NCBI RefSeq assembly: GCF_019977275.1
Contig: NZ_AP024650.1
Coordinates: forward strand, 2,914,001 to 2,978,000
DNA: 64,000 bases
From: Arthrobacter sp. StoSoilB19
Lineage (GTDB): Bacteria > Actinomycetota > Actinomycetes > Actinomycetales > Micrococcaceae
Reading direction: 5' to 3'
The notes below the pieces were generated by a model that saw only the letters and a program-made list of their open reading frames with translations, was not told the DNA's origin and ran no database searches. Shown in pieces: positions 34,769 to 44,388 of this stretch. Numbering within the stretch: position 1 is the stretch's first letter; every line of letters begins with the position of its first letter. The position numbers and the translations under genes were made by a program.

Positions 34769-34808
34769 GACGGGCCGGGCAGTCGTGTGACTGCCCGGCC
34801 CGTCTTTT
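34769..34808 (+). terminator. Intrinsic terminator of rmuC
   Basis: 16-bp perfect stem GACGGGCCGGGCAGTC, a 4-base loop and a TTTT tract: the clearest rho-independent terminator in the window. Confidence 0.93.
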
Positions 34809-34847
34809 ACGTCTGGTTGGCGTCCGGCTGCTGATAATGCAGGGGAC

Positions 34848-35927
34848 TCAGCTGCGGGGCCGGCGTCCGCCAAGGGCGCGGCTGACGTCGCCGGCCTGCT
34901 TCAGGGTTGCGCGGAGTTCCTTGGGCAGCGAGAACAGGAGGTCTTCCTCTGCCGTGACCACTTCCTCCACCGCGCCGTAGCCATAGTCTGCCAGGAGCCT
35001 GAGGACGTCCTGGACCAGGACTTCCGGAACCGAAGCCCCGGATGTGACGCCCACGGTAGCGACGCCCTCGAACCAGGCTTCGTCAACCTCGTTGGCGAAG
35101 TCCACCCGGTAGGAGGCTTTGGCGCCGTACTCAAGTGCCACCTCCACCAGGCGGACGGAGTTCGACGAGTTGGCCGAGCCCACCACGATCACCAGGTCCG
35201 CCTTGGGTGCGATCTTCTTGATGGCGACCTGGCGGTTGGTGGTGGCGTAGCAAATGTCATCGCTGGGCGGGTCCTGCAGGGTGGGGAACCGCTCCTTGAG
35301 CAGCCGGACGGTCTCCATGGTCTCGTCGACGCTCAGCGTGGTCTGCGAGAGCCAGATGACCTTCTCGGGGTCACGGACAGTTACCTTGTCCACTTCATGG
35401 GGACCGTTGATGATCTGGATGTGTTCCGGCGCTTCACCGGAGGTGCCTTCCACTTCCTCATGCCCGTCGTGGCCGATCAGGAGGATGTCGAAATCGTCCT
35501 TGGCGAAGCGGACGGCTTCCTTGTGCACTTTGGTAACCAGCGGACACGTGGCATCAATGGTGCGCAGGCCGCGCTCTTCGGCGGATTCGACCACTGCGGG
35601 GGAAACGCCGTGGGCGGAGAAAATCACCAGCGCGCCTTCGGGCACTTCGTCCGTCTCCTCCACGAAGATGGCGCCCTTTTCCTCCAGGGAGCTGACCACG
35701 TGGACGTTGTGGACGATCTGCTTGCGGACATACACGGGCGGCCCGTAGTGTTCCAGTGCCTTTTCGACGGCGATCACGGCCCGGTCAACGCCTGCACAGT
35801 AGCCACGGGGGGCAGCCAACAGCACCTTCTTGGTGCCGTTCACGGGGGCTGCCGCTGCTACGTCCTCAGGCGAGCGGCGCCTGCGTGGAATGGTTGGCAT
35901 CGAGAGGGGTACAGCCGAGGTGGTCAT
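34848..35927 (-). CDS. ispH: 4-hydroxy-3-methylbut-2-enyl diphosphate reductase
   Basis: 359 residues. The three [4Fe-4S] cysteines lie in [23 protein letters not shown] and [11 protein letters not shown]; the [10 protein letters not shown] substrate motif is present. It makes IPP and DMAPP, the last step of the MEP pathway. A 35-residue basic N-terminal extension is longer than usual. The ATG lies 6 bases after TAGCAT, whose first three bases are the stop codon of the upstream membrane-protein gene; GGAGGG touches the ATG, too close for a good ribosome site. Confidence 0.95.
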   Translation of the reverse strand: MTTSAVPLSMPTIPRRRRSPEDVAAAAPVNGTKKVLLAAPRGYCAGVDRAVIAVEKALEHYGPPVYVRKQIVHNVHVVSSLEEKGAIFVEETDEVPEGALVIFSAHGVSPAVVESAEERGLRTIDATCPLVTKVHKEAVRFAKDDFDILLIGHDGHEEVEGTSGEAPEHIQIINGPHEVDKVTVRDPEKVIWLSQTTLSVDETMETVRLLKERFPTLQDPPSDDICYATTNRQVAIKKIAPKADLVIVVGSANSSNSVRLVEVALEYGAKASYRVDFANEVDEAWFEGVATVGVTSGASVPEVLVQDVLRLLADYGYGAVEEVVTAEEDLLFSLPKELRATLKQAGDVSRALGGRRPRS

Positions 35928-35933
35928 CCCTCC

Positions 35934-35939
35934 ATGCTA
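35934..35939 (-). promoter_or_regulatory. Possible leaderless -10 box of ispH
   Basis: TAGCAT, 6 bases before the ATG, sharing its TAG with the upstream stop codon. This overlap makes the call weaker than the others. Confidence 0.4.
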
Positions 35940-36788
35940 CCGGCTGGCCGGCGCCCGTTTCCGGGATGCGAACAACGTCACAACGCCTGCTGCCATAAGA
36001 ACGCCACCTGTCACCGTGGCCGCTGCGATCCACGTCTGGAAATCGGTGCCTGCGGCGGCCAGGAACTCGTCACGGAACATGTTGGCCACCGCATTGCCGG
36101 TGTCCGTGGCCTGGGCACGGGCCGAACCCAGCTGTAAGGCCAAGCCCCACGCCCCTGCAAGGGCCAGTCCGCCAAGTCCGGCTGCCAGCAGCACAGTCCA
36201 GCGGCGCCGTGCCGCGACGAGAGCCAGCAGGAACGCTATGGCTGAACCGATGGCCAGGATGTAGCCCATGGGTGCGTACGTGGCCAGCCGCTCGGTCCAT
36301 TGCCGCTGAACTGGCTGGCCGACATTGATCAGCGTTTGCTCCGGAGGGTCGAGGGGAAGCCGGGTGGTGCGGGAGATCTCCTCCGAGCCGAGGGCAACCA
36401 ACGGGGCGACGTCGAGGGTTAACGAGGATGCCGAGGCACCGCCCTGCGGACTGGCCGCCGGGTCGGCGAAACTTAGGCGGTGGCTCCGGCGGAGCGTCTC
36501 CTCCCACGCCGCCGGATAGCCGGGAAGCCCGGTCAGGGACTCCGCCGCCTTCTCGAGCATCGGCTGGACCAGCCCGGACAGGAAACCGGGGACAGATCCG
36601 GTATCGATCGTTCCCACCGCCGCCGCAGCGAGTTTCCTTTGGAAGTCTGAGTCCTTGCCGAGTGGTGCTGCAAGGCGGACAAACCCGGCTTCCTGGACAA
36701 TGTTCCGGTCCACCCACATGGCGGGAACCGCAACGGCGGCCAGGAGGATGCCCAGCACGGTGGCGATGGCAGAAACAAAAGTGCGCAC
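35937..36788 (-). CDS. Conserved actinobacterial membrane protein
   Basis: 283 residues, family not recognised. An N-terminal helix (AIATVLGILLAAVAVPAMWV), an outer domain of about 140 residues beginning DRNIVQEAGFVRLAAPLGKD, then three helices in the C-terminal half (YILAIGSAIAFLLALVAA; WTVLLAAGLGGLALAGAWG; WIAAATVTGGVLMAAGVVTL). The topology resembles small-solute stress membrane proteins of mycobacteria in the same place, but no function can be assigned. It may be co-transcribed with ispH, 9 bases downstream. Confidence 0.65.
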   Translation of the reverse strand: MRTFVSAIATVLGILLAAVAVPAMWVDRNIVQEAGFVRLAAPLGKDSDFQRKLAAAAVGTIDTGSVPGFLSGLVQPMLEKAAESLTGLPGYPAAWEETLRRSHRLSFADPAASPQGGASASSLTLDVAPLVALGSEEISRTTRLPLDPPEQTLINVGQPVQRQWTERLATYAPMGYILAIGSAIAFLLALVAARRRWTVLLAAGLGGLALAGAWGLALQLGSARAQATDTGNAVANMFRDEFLAAAGTDFQTWIAAATVTGGVLMAAGVVTLFASRKRAPASR

Positions 36789-36867
36789 AACAGGTCCTTC
36801 GGGGTTGGGGGCCTTACCCCATCCTAGGCAGGGTGGAAGGGCCGTCCCTGTCAGTGCCCGGTGCTAC

Positions 36868-36883
36868 ACCTTATGGATAAGGT
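36868..36883. promoter_or_regulatory. Palindrome in the xseA / membrane-protein divergent promoter region
   Basis: ACCTTAT-GG-ATAAGGT, a perfect 7-2-7 palindrome 70 bases before xseA and 80 before the membrane-protein gene. Its sequence overlaps possible -10 boxes in both directions. Confidence 0.45.
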
Positions 36884-36952
36884 TGATTGACCGCCCACAA
36901 CAGATGAAGGACCGCATGCCCGCAGCACCAGCAGCCTCCCAACGGCGTCCGC

Positions 36953-38323
36953 ATGTCTGACCAGGCCTCCCTTCCGGGTGCGGCGCCCACTACCCTGCCG
37001 GCCACAGCGGCGGAAACCAGCCCGGACAACCCCTGGCCGCTGCAGCTGTTGTCGCAGAAGCTTAAGGCGCATATCGACCGCACCCCGTCGGCATGGGTGG
37101 AAGGCCAGGTCATCGAGCTGAACCGCCGCGGCACCAACGCCTACCTCACGCTTCGCGACGTGGACGCAGAGGTGTCCCTTCCCGCGTCGGTGTGGACCAA
37201 GGTGCTGGAACGGCAGAATCTGCCGCTGGAGCGCGGTTCACGGGTGGTGGCCCTGCTGAAACCGGAGTTCTGGTTGAAGACGGGCAGGCTCAACATGCTG
37301 GTGCGGGACATGCGGCCCGTGGGATTGGGCGACTTGCTGGCCAGGATCGAGCGGCTGCGCCAGGCGTTGGCGGCTGAGGGCTTGTTTGCCGACTCACGGA
37401 AGAAACCGCTGCCCCTGCTGCCTCACCGCATCGGCCTGATCACCGGGCGGGATTCGGACGCCAAGAAGGACATCCTGCGCAACGCAGCCCTGCGGTGGCC
37501 GGCGGTGGAGTTTGAGATCCGCGAGGTTGCTGTCCAGGGGAATACCGCCGTGGCCCAGGTGGTCCGCGCCCTGCGGGAACTGGACGCCCGGCCTGAGGTG
37601 GACGTCATTGTCATCGCCCGGGGCGGCGGGGCGCTGGAAGACCTCTTGCCGTTCAACAGCGAGGAACTGGTCCGGGCAGTGGCTGCCGCCGCCACGCCCG
37701 TGGTGAGTGCCATCGGGCATGAGGCCGACCGGCCGCTGCTGGATGATGTTGCAGACCTCCGGGCTTCCACCCCCACCGACGCCGCCAAGCGGATCGTTCC
37801 CGAAGTCTCGGAAGAACTCGCCGGCGTGCGCCAGGCGCGGGAACAACTGCGGCGGTGCATGGACCGGCTGGTGGACCGGGAGTCGGACCGGCTGGCGGCC
37901 CTGCATTCCCGGCCCGTCATGGCGGCACCCGAAGGAATGGTCTCCGTCCGGGCCGAGGAAATCGAGCGGCTGCTGCGGCGGTCCTCTGCGGCCGTGAGCT
38001 CCACCGTGGTGCGGGCAGCGGACCAGCTTGAACACCTGAAAGCCCAGGTCCGGGCCCTCTCGCCCCAAAAGACGCTTGACCGAGGGTACGCCGTCGTCGA
38101 ACTGGCAGGAGACCAGGCCGCCCGGATCGCCCAGGCCGGCCACGCCGTTGTCCGCCGTCCTGCCGAAGCGCCGGCGGGGGCCGCCCTGTCCATCCGCGTG
38201 GCAGAGGGGCGCTTCGGAGCCACGTCTACCGGCACCATGTCCACCGGGGCCATGTCCACCGGGGCCGGCGGGTCACAATCAGGAAACCCCGACCACCACC
38301 AGGAATTGGAAGAGAAGTCATGA
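36953..38323 (+). CDS. xseA: Exodeoxyribonuclease VII large subunit
   Basis: 456 residues. OB-fold domain at about 40-140 ([20 protein letters not shown]), then the Exonuc_VII_L core ([58 protein letters not shown]) with its coiled coil at 280-350. [15 protein letters not shown] end is present ([13 protein letters not shown]). The last 40 residues form a low-complexity tail that includes a 15-base tandem repeat. The stop overlaps xseB by 4 bases. Confidence 0.95.
   Translation: MSDQASLPGAAPTTLPATAAETSPDNPWPLQLLSQKLKAHIDRTPSAWVEGQVIELNRRGTNAYLTLRDVDAEVSLPASVWTKVLERQNLPLERGSRVVALLKPEFWLKTGRLNMLVRDMRPVGLGDLLARIERLRQALAAEGLFADSRKKPLPLLPHRIGLITGRDSDAKKDILRNAALRWPAVEFEIREVAVQGNTAVAQVVRALRELDARPEVDVIVIARGGGALEDLLPFNSEELVRAVAAAATPVVSAIGHEADRPLLDDVADLRASTPTDAAKRIVPEVSEELAGVRQAREQLRRCMDRLVDRESDRLAALHSRPVMAAPEGMVSVRAEEIERLLRRSSAAVSSTVVRAADQLEHLKAQVRALSPQKTLDRGYAVVELAGDQAARIAQAGHAVVRRPAEAPAGAALSIRVAEGRFGATSTGTMSTGAMSTGAGGSQSGNPDHHQELEEKS
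38222..38266 (+). repeat. 15-bp tandem repeat in the 3' end of xseA
   Basis: Two identical copies of ATGTCCACCGGGGCC (38237-38251, 38252-38266) and a diverged copy before them, coding [15 protein letters not shown]. Copy number could vary between strains without frameshift. Confidence 0.85.
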
Positions 38324-38538
38324 CCGAACAGAAACCTGAGTCCGACGTCGCAGCCCTGAGCTACGAGGAAGCGCGGGAGCAGCTCATAGCAGTGGTGGGC
38401 AGGCTGGAGGCAGGAGGGGCAAGCCTGGAGGAGTCCCTGGCCCTGTGGGAACGAGGTGAGGCGCTGGCGGTACGCTGCGAGGAGTGGCTGGAGGGCGCCC
38501 GCAAGCGGCTGGCTGCAGCCCGGGACCAGCCGCTTTAG
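38320..38538 (+). CDS. xseB: Exodeoxyribonuclease VII small subunit
   Basis: 72 residues. [40 protein letters not shown] are the family signatures. The ATG overlaps the xseA stop (ATGA), ensuring coupled synthesis of the two subunits. The enzyme degrades single-stranded DNA in both directions. Confidence 0.95.
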   Translation: MTEQKPESDVAALSYEEAREQLIAVVGRLEAGGASLEESLALWERGEALAVRCEEWLEGARKRLAAARDQPL

Positions 38539-38603
38539 GCAAACCCGGAAGCGGGGAAAACCAAACAGGGAAGCTGAAGCAGGACCACGGCCAGGGCCGG
38601 CCC

Positions 38604-39458
38604 TCAGGAACGGGCCACCAGCTCCCGCTCGGCAGCTACGTCGAACTCGGCCTTGGGCCACTCCAGCTTCAGGCCGGACAAGGCGCCGAGCAGCAGCTGC
38701 TGGACCGCGATCCGGGCGAACCACTTCTTGTTGGCCGGAACAACATGCCATGGCGCGTTGGGCGTACTCGTTTCGTCGATGGCCGCCTGGTATGCGGCCA
38801 TGTAGTCCTCCCAGTGGGCCCGCTCGTCCAGGTCTCCCCTGCTGTACTTCCAGTGCTTGGAAGGATCATCCAGCCGGGCCAGCAGCCTCTCCTTTTGCTC
38901 CGCACTGCTGATGTGGAGCATCACCTTGATGATCTTCGTCCCCGAGTCGGCCAGCCGTGTTTCAAACTCATTAATGGCCACGTAGCGCCGCTTGATCTCG
39001 TCCGGGGTGGCCCATCCGTGGACGCGATGGATGAGAACGTCCTCGTAGTGGGAGCGGTCGAACACACCCACCATTCCGGCGGCCGGAACTTCCTTTTCGA
39101 TCCGCCACAGGAAGTCGTAGGACTTCTCCTCGTCGGTGGGCGCCTTGAATGCCTTGAACTGGACGCCCTGCGGGTTCATCGCCGCCATGACATGGCTGAC
39201 GATTCCGCCCTTGCCGGCGGTGTCCATGGCCTGCAGGATCAACAGGATCCGTTTGGTCCCCCCGAACCGGGATTCGGCAAAGAGCTTTTCCTGCAACCCG
39301 GAAAGTTCGTCGTCCATCTCCGCCAGCAGCAGCCGGCCGTCAGCCTTGTTGCCGCTGTACCCGGGGGTCGAGTCCGGGTCTACTGCGGCAAGGGAGAACC
39401 CCTCCCCGGCCTGAAGGGTTTCAGCAGGATGCTGGTCGAAGCCGACGACGCGGGCCAT
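38604..39458 (-). CDS. ppk2: Polyphosphate kinase 2 family protein
   Basis: 284 residues. Walker A LQAMDTAGKGGIVSHVM, lid region and Walker B-like GVFDRSHYEDVLIHRVHGW are intact. PPK2 enzymes transfer phosphate between polyphosphate and nucleotides; motif style suggests the polyphosphate:AMP/ADP phosphotransferase group, but subclass cannot be fixed. Ribosome site GGAAAGGA precedes the ATG. It is convergent with xseB and follows the AlaA-like gene on the same strand after 50 bases. Confidence 0.92.
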   Translation of the reverse strand: MARVVGFDQHPAETLQAGEGFSLAAVDPDSTPGYSGNKADGRLLLAEMDDELSGLQEKLFAESRFGGTKRILLILQAMDTAGKGGIVSHVMAAMNPQGVQFKAFKAPTDEEKSYDFLWRIEKEVPAAGMVGVFDRSHYEDVLIHRVHGWATPDEIKRRYVAINEFETRLADSGTKIIKVMLHISSAEQKERLLARLDDPSKHWKYSRGDLDERAHWEDYMAAYQAAIDETSTPNAPWHVVPANKKWFARIAVQQLLLGALSGLKLEWPKAEFDVAAERELVARS

Positions 39459-39508
39459 GGGAGTCCTTTCCGCAAGGTTGCACGGACCGGTGGGCCCGTG
39501 AGCACAGG

Positions 39509-40729
39509 CTAGTTCCCCTGGTACCTGGTTAGGAAGTCCCCCATCCGGCCGATGGCCTCTTCAATGTCCTTGACGTTGGGCAGCGTCACCATCCGGAAAT
39601 GGTCGGGGCGCACCCAGTTGAAGGCACGGCCGTGGGACACCAGGATCTTCTGTTCCTTCAGGAGGTCAAGGACAAACTTTTCGTCGTCCCGGATGTGGTA
39701 GACCTCCGGGTCGAGCCGGGGAAAGAGGTAAAGGGCACCCCGGGCCTGCTGCGTGCTGACGCCCGGGATGGCGTTGAGCATGTCGTATGCCTTGTTGCGC
39801 TGCTCCAGCAGGCGGCCACCGGGGAGGATGAGGTCGTTGATGCTCTGGTAGCCGCCCAGCGCCGTCTGGATGGCGTGCTGGGCCGGGACGTTGGCGCACA
39901 GGCGCATATTGGCCAGGAGGTTGATGCCTTCGAGGTAGTCGGCGGCATCCTTCTTGGGCCCGGAGATGGCCATCCAGCCGGCCCGGTAGCCGCAGACGCG
40001 GTACGCCTTGGACAACCCGCTGAACGTCAGGCACAGGACGTTGTCACCGGTCAGTCTGGCGAGGTTCACATGGACGGCGTCCTCGTACAGGATCTTTTCG
40101 TAGATCTCGTCGGCAAAAATCACCAGGCCGTGCTTCTCGGCGAGGGCGACGATTTTCTTCAGCGTCTCTTCCGGGTAGACGGCGCCCGTGGGGTTGTTCG
40201 GGTTGATGACCACGATGCCCTTGGTGCGCGGCGTGATCTTCGCTTCCAGGTCGTCAAGGTCGGGCTGCCAGCCGGATTCCTCGTCGCAGAGGTAATGCAC
40301 CGGCCTGCCGCTGGCCAGCGCCACGGACGCGGTCCACAACGGGTAGTCCGGCGTGGGGATGAGCACTTCATCGCCGTCGTCAAGAAGGGCCATGAGGGAC
40401 ATGGTGATGAGCTCGCTGACACCGTTGCCCAGGTAGATGTCATCCACGTGGATATTCTGGATCCCGCGGGTCTGGTAGTACTGCGAGACGGCGGTGCGTG
40501 CCGAAAAGATGCCGCGGGAGTCGCTGTAGCCCTGGGCATGGGGCAGGTGGCGGATCATGTCCACCAGGATGGCGTCCGGCGCCTCGAAGCCAAACGGCGC
40601 CGGGTTGCCGATGTTCAGTTTGAGGATTCGATGGCCCTCCGCCTCCATCTGCTGGGCGGCCTGCAGGATCGGTCCACGGATGTCATAGAGGACGTTGTTG
40701 AGCTTCGTGGACTGCCTGAATTCTGCCAT
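39509..40729 (-). CDS. alaA: AlaA-like pyridoxal-phosphate aminotransferase
   Basis: 406 residues, fold-type I. NIGNPAPFGFEAPD, NPNNPTGAVYPEE and the PLP lysine in LTFSGLSKAYRVCGYRAGW are those of the AlaA/YfbQ glutamate-pyruvate aminotransferases, not of aspartate transaminases. It likely makes alanine from pyruvate and glutamate. The gene is complete and single; the terminator of the osmoprotectant operon lies 60 bases upstream of it. Confidence 0.88.
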   Translation of the reverse strand: MAEFRQSTKLNNVLYDIRGPILQAAQQMEAEGHRILKLNIGNPAPFGFEAPDAILVDMIRHLPHAQGYSDSRGIFSARTAVSQYYQTRGIQNIHVDDIYLGNGVSELITMSLMALLDDGDEVLIPTPDYPLWTASVALASGRPVHYLCDEESGWQPDLDDLEAKITPRTKGIVVINPNNPTGAVYPEETLKKIVALAEKHGLVIFADEIYEKILYEDAVHVNLARLTGDNVLCLTFSGLSKAYRVCGYRAGWMAISGPKKDAADYLEGINLLANMRLCANVPAQHAIQTALGGYQSINDLILPGGRLLEQRNKAYDMLNAIPGVSTQQARGALYLFPRLDPEVYHIRDDEKFVLDLLKEQKILVSHGRAFNWVRPDHFRMVTLPNVKDIEEAIGRMGDFLTRYQGN

Positions 40730-40788
40730 CCCTCAAATATGCCACAGGAAGGATGCATCCCCGTTGAGACGTCCACCACACGGCCGGC

Positions 40789-40824
40789 GGCGGCTGCCGG
40801 ACCCTCGCAGGTCCGGCAGCCGCC
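40789..40824 (-). terminator. Terminator of the osmoprotectant (opuC) operon
   Basis: 15-bp perfect stem GGCGGCTGCCGGACC with a 6-base loop, 49 bases after the opuC binding-protein stop codon. Confidence 0.85.
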
Positions 40825-40872
40825 GTCGTTAATCACCAGTCCGTACCCTGCCCGTGCGGACAGGGAACCGAT

Positions 40873-41835
40873 TTACTTGACGATGCCCTTGTCCTTCAGC
40901 CAGGCGGTCGCTGCCGCCTTGGCGTCCTGCTTCTGGCTGCCGCTGACTGCCCGGTTGAGGTTGATCAGGTCATCCGTCGTGAGCGTGCTGGACACGGAGT
41001 TGAGCGCCTGCTTGGCCTTGTCTGTCATCTTGGCCTTGTTGTACAGCGGCAGGACCTGCTGGGCGATGAAGTTGTTCTTCGGGTCCTCCAGCACCACCAG
41101 GTCGTTGTCCGCGATGGACGGCGTGGTGGTGTAGATGTCGGCCACCTGCACCTGGTTCTCCAGCAGCGCCTTGAGCGTCACCGGGCCGCCGCCGTCGCTG
41201 AAGGGCTCCAGCTTCTTGGGGACGCAGTTGTAGTTCTTCTTCAGTCCGGGCAGGCCGTACGCGCGCTCGGCGAACGTGGCCGGAGCCCCCACTACAATCT
41301 CGCTGCAGACCTTGGCCAGGTCCTCGATGGACTTCAACTGGTACTTCTCCGCCGTTGCCTTGGTGACCACCATGGCGTCCTTGTCCTCGGCCTTGGACAC
41401 GTCCAGCACGCCGAGTCCGTCCGGCAGCTTGCCGGGCAGTGCCTTGGCGATGTCACCGGCGGAGACCTCCTTGGCTTCCTTGTCCACGTACAGCAGCAGG
41501 TTGCCGCTGTAGTCCGGCACCACGTCCACCGAGCCGTCCTGGACGGCCTTGAAGTAGACCTCGCGGGAGCCGATGTTCGGCTTGGTGGTGGCGGTGATGC
41601 CGTTGGCGTTCAATGCACCGGCATACAGCTCGGCGATGATCTGGCTCTCCGGGAAGTCCGCTGAACCCACCACGAGGGAGGTCGCCCCACCCGATGCACT
41701 GCCGCTGGTGGCCGGCGGGTTCTTCAGCGGATCGGACGACCCCCCGCAGGCGGACAATGCCACTGCCAGGCCAAGCCCGGCGGCCAAACCGCTGAACGCC
41801 CGCCTTCCGAGGCGCTGGGGACGGCTATCTTTCAT
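40873..41835 (-). CDS. Osmoprotectant ABC transporter substrate-binding lipoprotein (OpuCC type)
   Basis: 320 residues. Lipobox LSAC (Cys about residue 30). OpuAC domain: VVGSADFPESQIIAELYAGA, NIGSREVYFKAVQDGSVDVV, PDYSGNLLLYV. The family binds glycine betaine, choline or carnitine. Its ATG overlaps the permease stop by 4 bases. It is the last gene of its operon, the reverse of the amino-acid ABC operon where the binding protein precedes the permeases. Confidence 0.92.
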   Translation of the reverse strand: MKDSRPQRLGRRAFSGLAAGLGLAVALSACGGSSDPLKNPPATSGSASGGATSLVVGSADFPESQIIAELYAGALNANGITATTKPNIGSREVYFKAVQDGSVDVVPDYSGNLLLYVDKEAKEVSAGDIAKALPGKLPDGLGVLDVSKAEDKDAMVVTKATAEKYQLKSIEDLAKVCSEIVVGAPATFAERAYGLPGLKKNYNCVPKKLEPFSDGGGPVTLKALLENQVQVADIYTTTPSIADNDLVVLEDPKNNFIAQQVLPLYNKAKMTDKAKQALNSVSSTLTTDDLINLNRAVSGSQKQDAKAAATAWLKDKGIVK

Positions 41836-42578
41836 GACTTACCTCCTTGAACAACAGTCTCCGCAACAACGGGGTCTGTGAGATCAACCGCAGCCTCATG
41901 GCTGCGGTAGGACAGCTTCGAGGCCCCTTGGGTCAGGAACAGCCTCTGGAACAGGGACAGGACAAGGTCGACGGCGATCGCCAGCGCCGCGATGAGGAGG
42001 GAACCTCCCAGCATCTGGGGGAAGTCGCTAAGGACAAGGCCGTCGAAGAGATAGCGGCCCAGGCCACCTAGGTTGATGTAGGCAACGACGGAGACGGTGG
42101 CGATCACCTGCAGCACGCCGGTTCGGAAACCGCCGAACATGACGGTGAGTGCGTTGGGCAGCTCGGCCCGGAACAGGACCTGCAGTTCAGTCATTCCCAT
42201 GGCCCGGGCCGCGTCCACCACATTCCGGTCCACGCTGGAGATGCCGGCATACGTCCCGGCCAGCAGCGGGGGCACGGTGAGGATCACCAGCGCCCAGATG
42301 GGAGGCATCAGCCCGATGCCGGCCAGCAGAACGAACAGGATGAGCAGGCCCAGGGTGGGCAGCGCGCGCAGGGCTCCGGCCAGGGCGACGACTGCCACCC
42401 GTCCCCTTCCCGTGTGGCCGACAAACAGCCCGACGGGAACGGCGATGGCAGTGGCGATCAGCATGACGAGTCCGGTGTACTGCAGATGCTCCAACATCCG
42501 GGCGGGGATGCCCATGCTTCCGGACCAGTGCAGGGGGTCGGAAAGCCAGGCGAAGGTATCTGAAAAGACGTTGCTCAC
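41832..42578 (-). CDS. Osmoprotectant ABC transporter permease (OpuCD type)
   Basis: 248 residues, six helices. EAA loop VDAARAMGMTELQVLFRAEL and the family motif FGGFRTGVLQVIATVSVVAY. A C-terminal tail of 40 residues is hydrophilic. Overlaps both neighbours by 4 bases. Confidence 0.93.
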   Translation of the reverse strand: MSNVFSDTFAWLSDPLHWSGSMGIPARMLEHLQYTGLVMLIATAIAVPVGLFVGHTGRGRVAVVALAGALRALPTLGLLILFVLLAGIGLMPPIWALVILTVPPLLAGTYAGISSVDRNVVDAARAMGMTELQVLFRAELPNALTVMFGGFRTGVLQVIATVSVVAYINLGGLGRYLFDGLVLSDFPQMLGGSLLIAALAIAVDLVLSLFQRLFLTQGASKLSYRSHEAAVDLTDPVVAETVVQGGKS

Positions 42579-43288
42579 GCTGCTTCTCCCGCCAGGGTGG
42601 CGCGCTCCGCAGCGGCGGGCGCAGTGCCGCCTTCATCCCTGCGGCCCCGCCGCGTTCCTGCCCGTTCCCACGGAGTGAGGATGCGTTCCAGCAGGACGAG
42701 GACGGCATCCATCAGCAGCGCGAGGATCAGGATGGCGACGATCCCCACCACCACCTCGGTGACGAAGTCGCGCTGGAGGCCATCGGTGAAGAGCATGCCC
42801 AGGTTGCCGACACCCAGCAGGGCGGCGACGCTCACCAGCGAGATGTTGCTGACGGACACCACCCGCAGCCCGGCGAACAGGACCGGCAGGGAGAGCGGCA
42901 GGTCCACCTGCAGGAACCGGGCCAGCGGCTTGAAGCCCATGGCCTGCGCGGCCTGGCTGACGTCTGCGTCCACGGAATCGAAGGCATCCAGGGCGGCGCG
43001 CACCAGCAGTGCCACGGCATAGATGGTCAGGGCCACCACCACGTTGAGGGGATCCAGGATCCGGGTGCCCAGGATGGTGGGCAGGATGATGAACAGCGCC
43101 AGCGAGGGGATGGTGTACAGGAGAGAGGAAGCCGTCAGGACCACGGAGCGGAGTGCACTGTTCTGCCGTGCCAACTGCGCCAGCGGAATGGAAATCAGCA
43201 GGCCCAGGGCCATGGGAACGAGTGCCAGCACCAGGTGCTGGCCGCCGCGTTCCAGGATCATGCCGGTGTTGGCCAGGAACCATTCCAT
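42575..43288 (-). CDS. Osmoprotectant ABC transporter permease (OpuCB type)
   Basis: 237 residues. EAA loop DVSQAAQAMGFKPLARFLQV, and FAGLRVVSVSNISLVSVAAL. Its ATG overlaps the ATPase TGA by one base (TGATG). The C-terminus (RAGTRRGRRDEGGTAPAAAE) is basic then acidic, outside the core. Confidence 0.93.
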   Translation of the reverse strand: MEWFLANTGMILERGGQHLVLALVPMALGLLISIPLAQLARQNSALRSVVLTASSLLYTIPSLALFIILPTILGTRILDPLNVVVALTIYAVALLVRAALDAFDSVDADVSQAAQAMGFKPLARFLQVDLPLSLPVLFAGLRVVSVSNISLVSVAALLGVGNLGMLFTDGLQRDFVTEVVVGIVAILILALLMDAVLVLLERILTPWERAGTRRGRRDEGGTAPAAAERATLAGEAA

Positions 43289-44388
43289 CAGAGGGCAGCC
43301 TGCCGCAACTGGCGCGCCTCTTCGATCAGCGCCAGGACCTCACCGCCGCGGACCACGCCCAATACCGTGCCATCGGTATCAACGGCGACACCGAGGCCCG
43401 ACGGGGACGACAGGGCCGCGTCAAGGGCCCGCCGCAGGCTCTCTCCCGGACGGAACAGCGACCCACCCGGAACGAGCTCGGTCTCGGTCCCTGGTGCCGA
43501 CCATCCCAGGGGATGTTTGTCCGCATCCACCACCAACTGCCAGCCACCGGCAGCACTGGCATCAGACTCATATCCGTCCGGAGAGCGGACGATCGTGGGC
43601 ACGGGATGGATGGCCACGCCGTCGGACGGCGTGAAGCCCAGGTGGCGGAAGCCGCGGTCCCGCCCCACGAAGGATGCGACGAAGTTGTTGGCCGGCGCCC
43701 GCAGGATTTCCTCCGGGGTGGCGTACTGGGCCAGCTTGCCGCCGGTGGCAAAGACGGCGACCTTGTCGCCCAGGATGGTGGCCTCGTCGATGTCGTGGGT
43801 TACGAACACGATGGTCTTGGCCAGGTCCTTCTGGAGGCGCAGCAGTTCCTGCTGGAGTTCGTCCCGGACAACGGGGTCCACGGCGCTGAACGGCTCATCC
43901 ATGAGGAGAACAGGCGGATCTGCGGCGAGCGCGCGTGCAACGCCAACGCGCTGCTGCTGGCCGCCGGACAGCTGGGACGGGTACCGCTTGCCCAGGGAGT
44001 GCGCCAGGCCCACCACGTCCAGGAGCTCCTCTGCGCGCTTCCGGGCGTCAGCTTTGGAGACGCCGTTCAGCCGTGGAACGGTGGCGATGTTGTCGAGGAC
44101 CGAGCGGTGCGGCAGCAGACCTGCCGACTGCATGACGTAGCCCATGGAGCGGCGCAGTTCGGCCGCCGGCACCGTGGTGACATCCCGGCCGTCCACGGTG
44201 ATGGTCCCTGACGTGGGTTCCACCATGCGGTTGATCATCCTGAGCGATGTTGTTTTACCGCAGCCGGAAGGACCCACGAAGACCGTCACACTGCCTTTGG
44301 CAATGGACATGGACAGCCCGTCCACCGCCGGCTGGCCGCCCGGGTACTGCTTGGTAACGCTCTGGAACTCGATCATCGCCTGGTCCAT
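43288..44388 (-). CDS. Osmoprotectant ABC transporter ATPase with CBS-type tail (OpuCA)
   Basis: 366 residues. Walker A GPSGCGKTTSLRMINRM, signature [16 protein letters not shown], Walker B VLLMDEPFSAVDPV. Residues about 250-365 form a CBS-like region (GWQLVVDADKHPLGWSAPG, GLGVAVDTDGTVLGVVRGGE), which in OpuA/OpuC ATPases senses ionic strength or c-di-AMP. First gene of the operon. A second ATG four codons in (MIEFQSVTKQYPGG) is an equally good start. The 205-bp upstream gap probably holds its osmotic promoter. Confidence 0.93.
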   Translation of the reverse strand: MDQAMIEFQSVTKQYPGGQPAVDGLSMSIAKGSVTVFVGPSGCGKTTSLRMINRMVEPTSGTITVDGRDVTTVPAAELRRSMGYVMQSAGLLPHRSVLDNIATVPRLNGVSKADARKRAEELLDVVGLAHSLGKRYPSQLSGGQQQRVGVARALAADPPVLLMDEPFSAVDPVVRDELQQELLRLQKDLAKTIVFVTHDIDEATILGDKVAVFATGGKLAQYATPEEILRAPANNFVASFVGRDRGFRHLGFTPSDGVAIHPVPTIVRSPDGYESDASAAGGWQLVVDADKHPLGWSAPGTETELVPGGSLFRPGESLRRALDAALSSPSGLGVAVDTDGTVLGVVRGGEVLALIEEARQLRQAAL

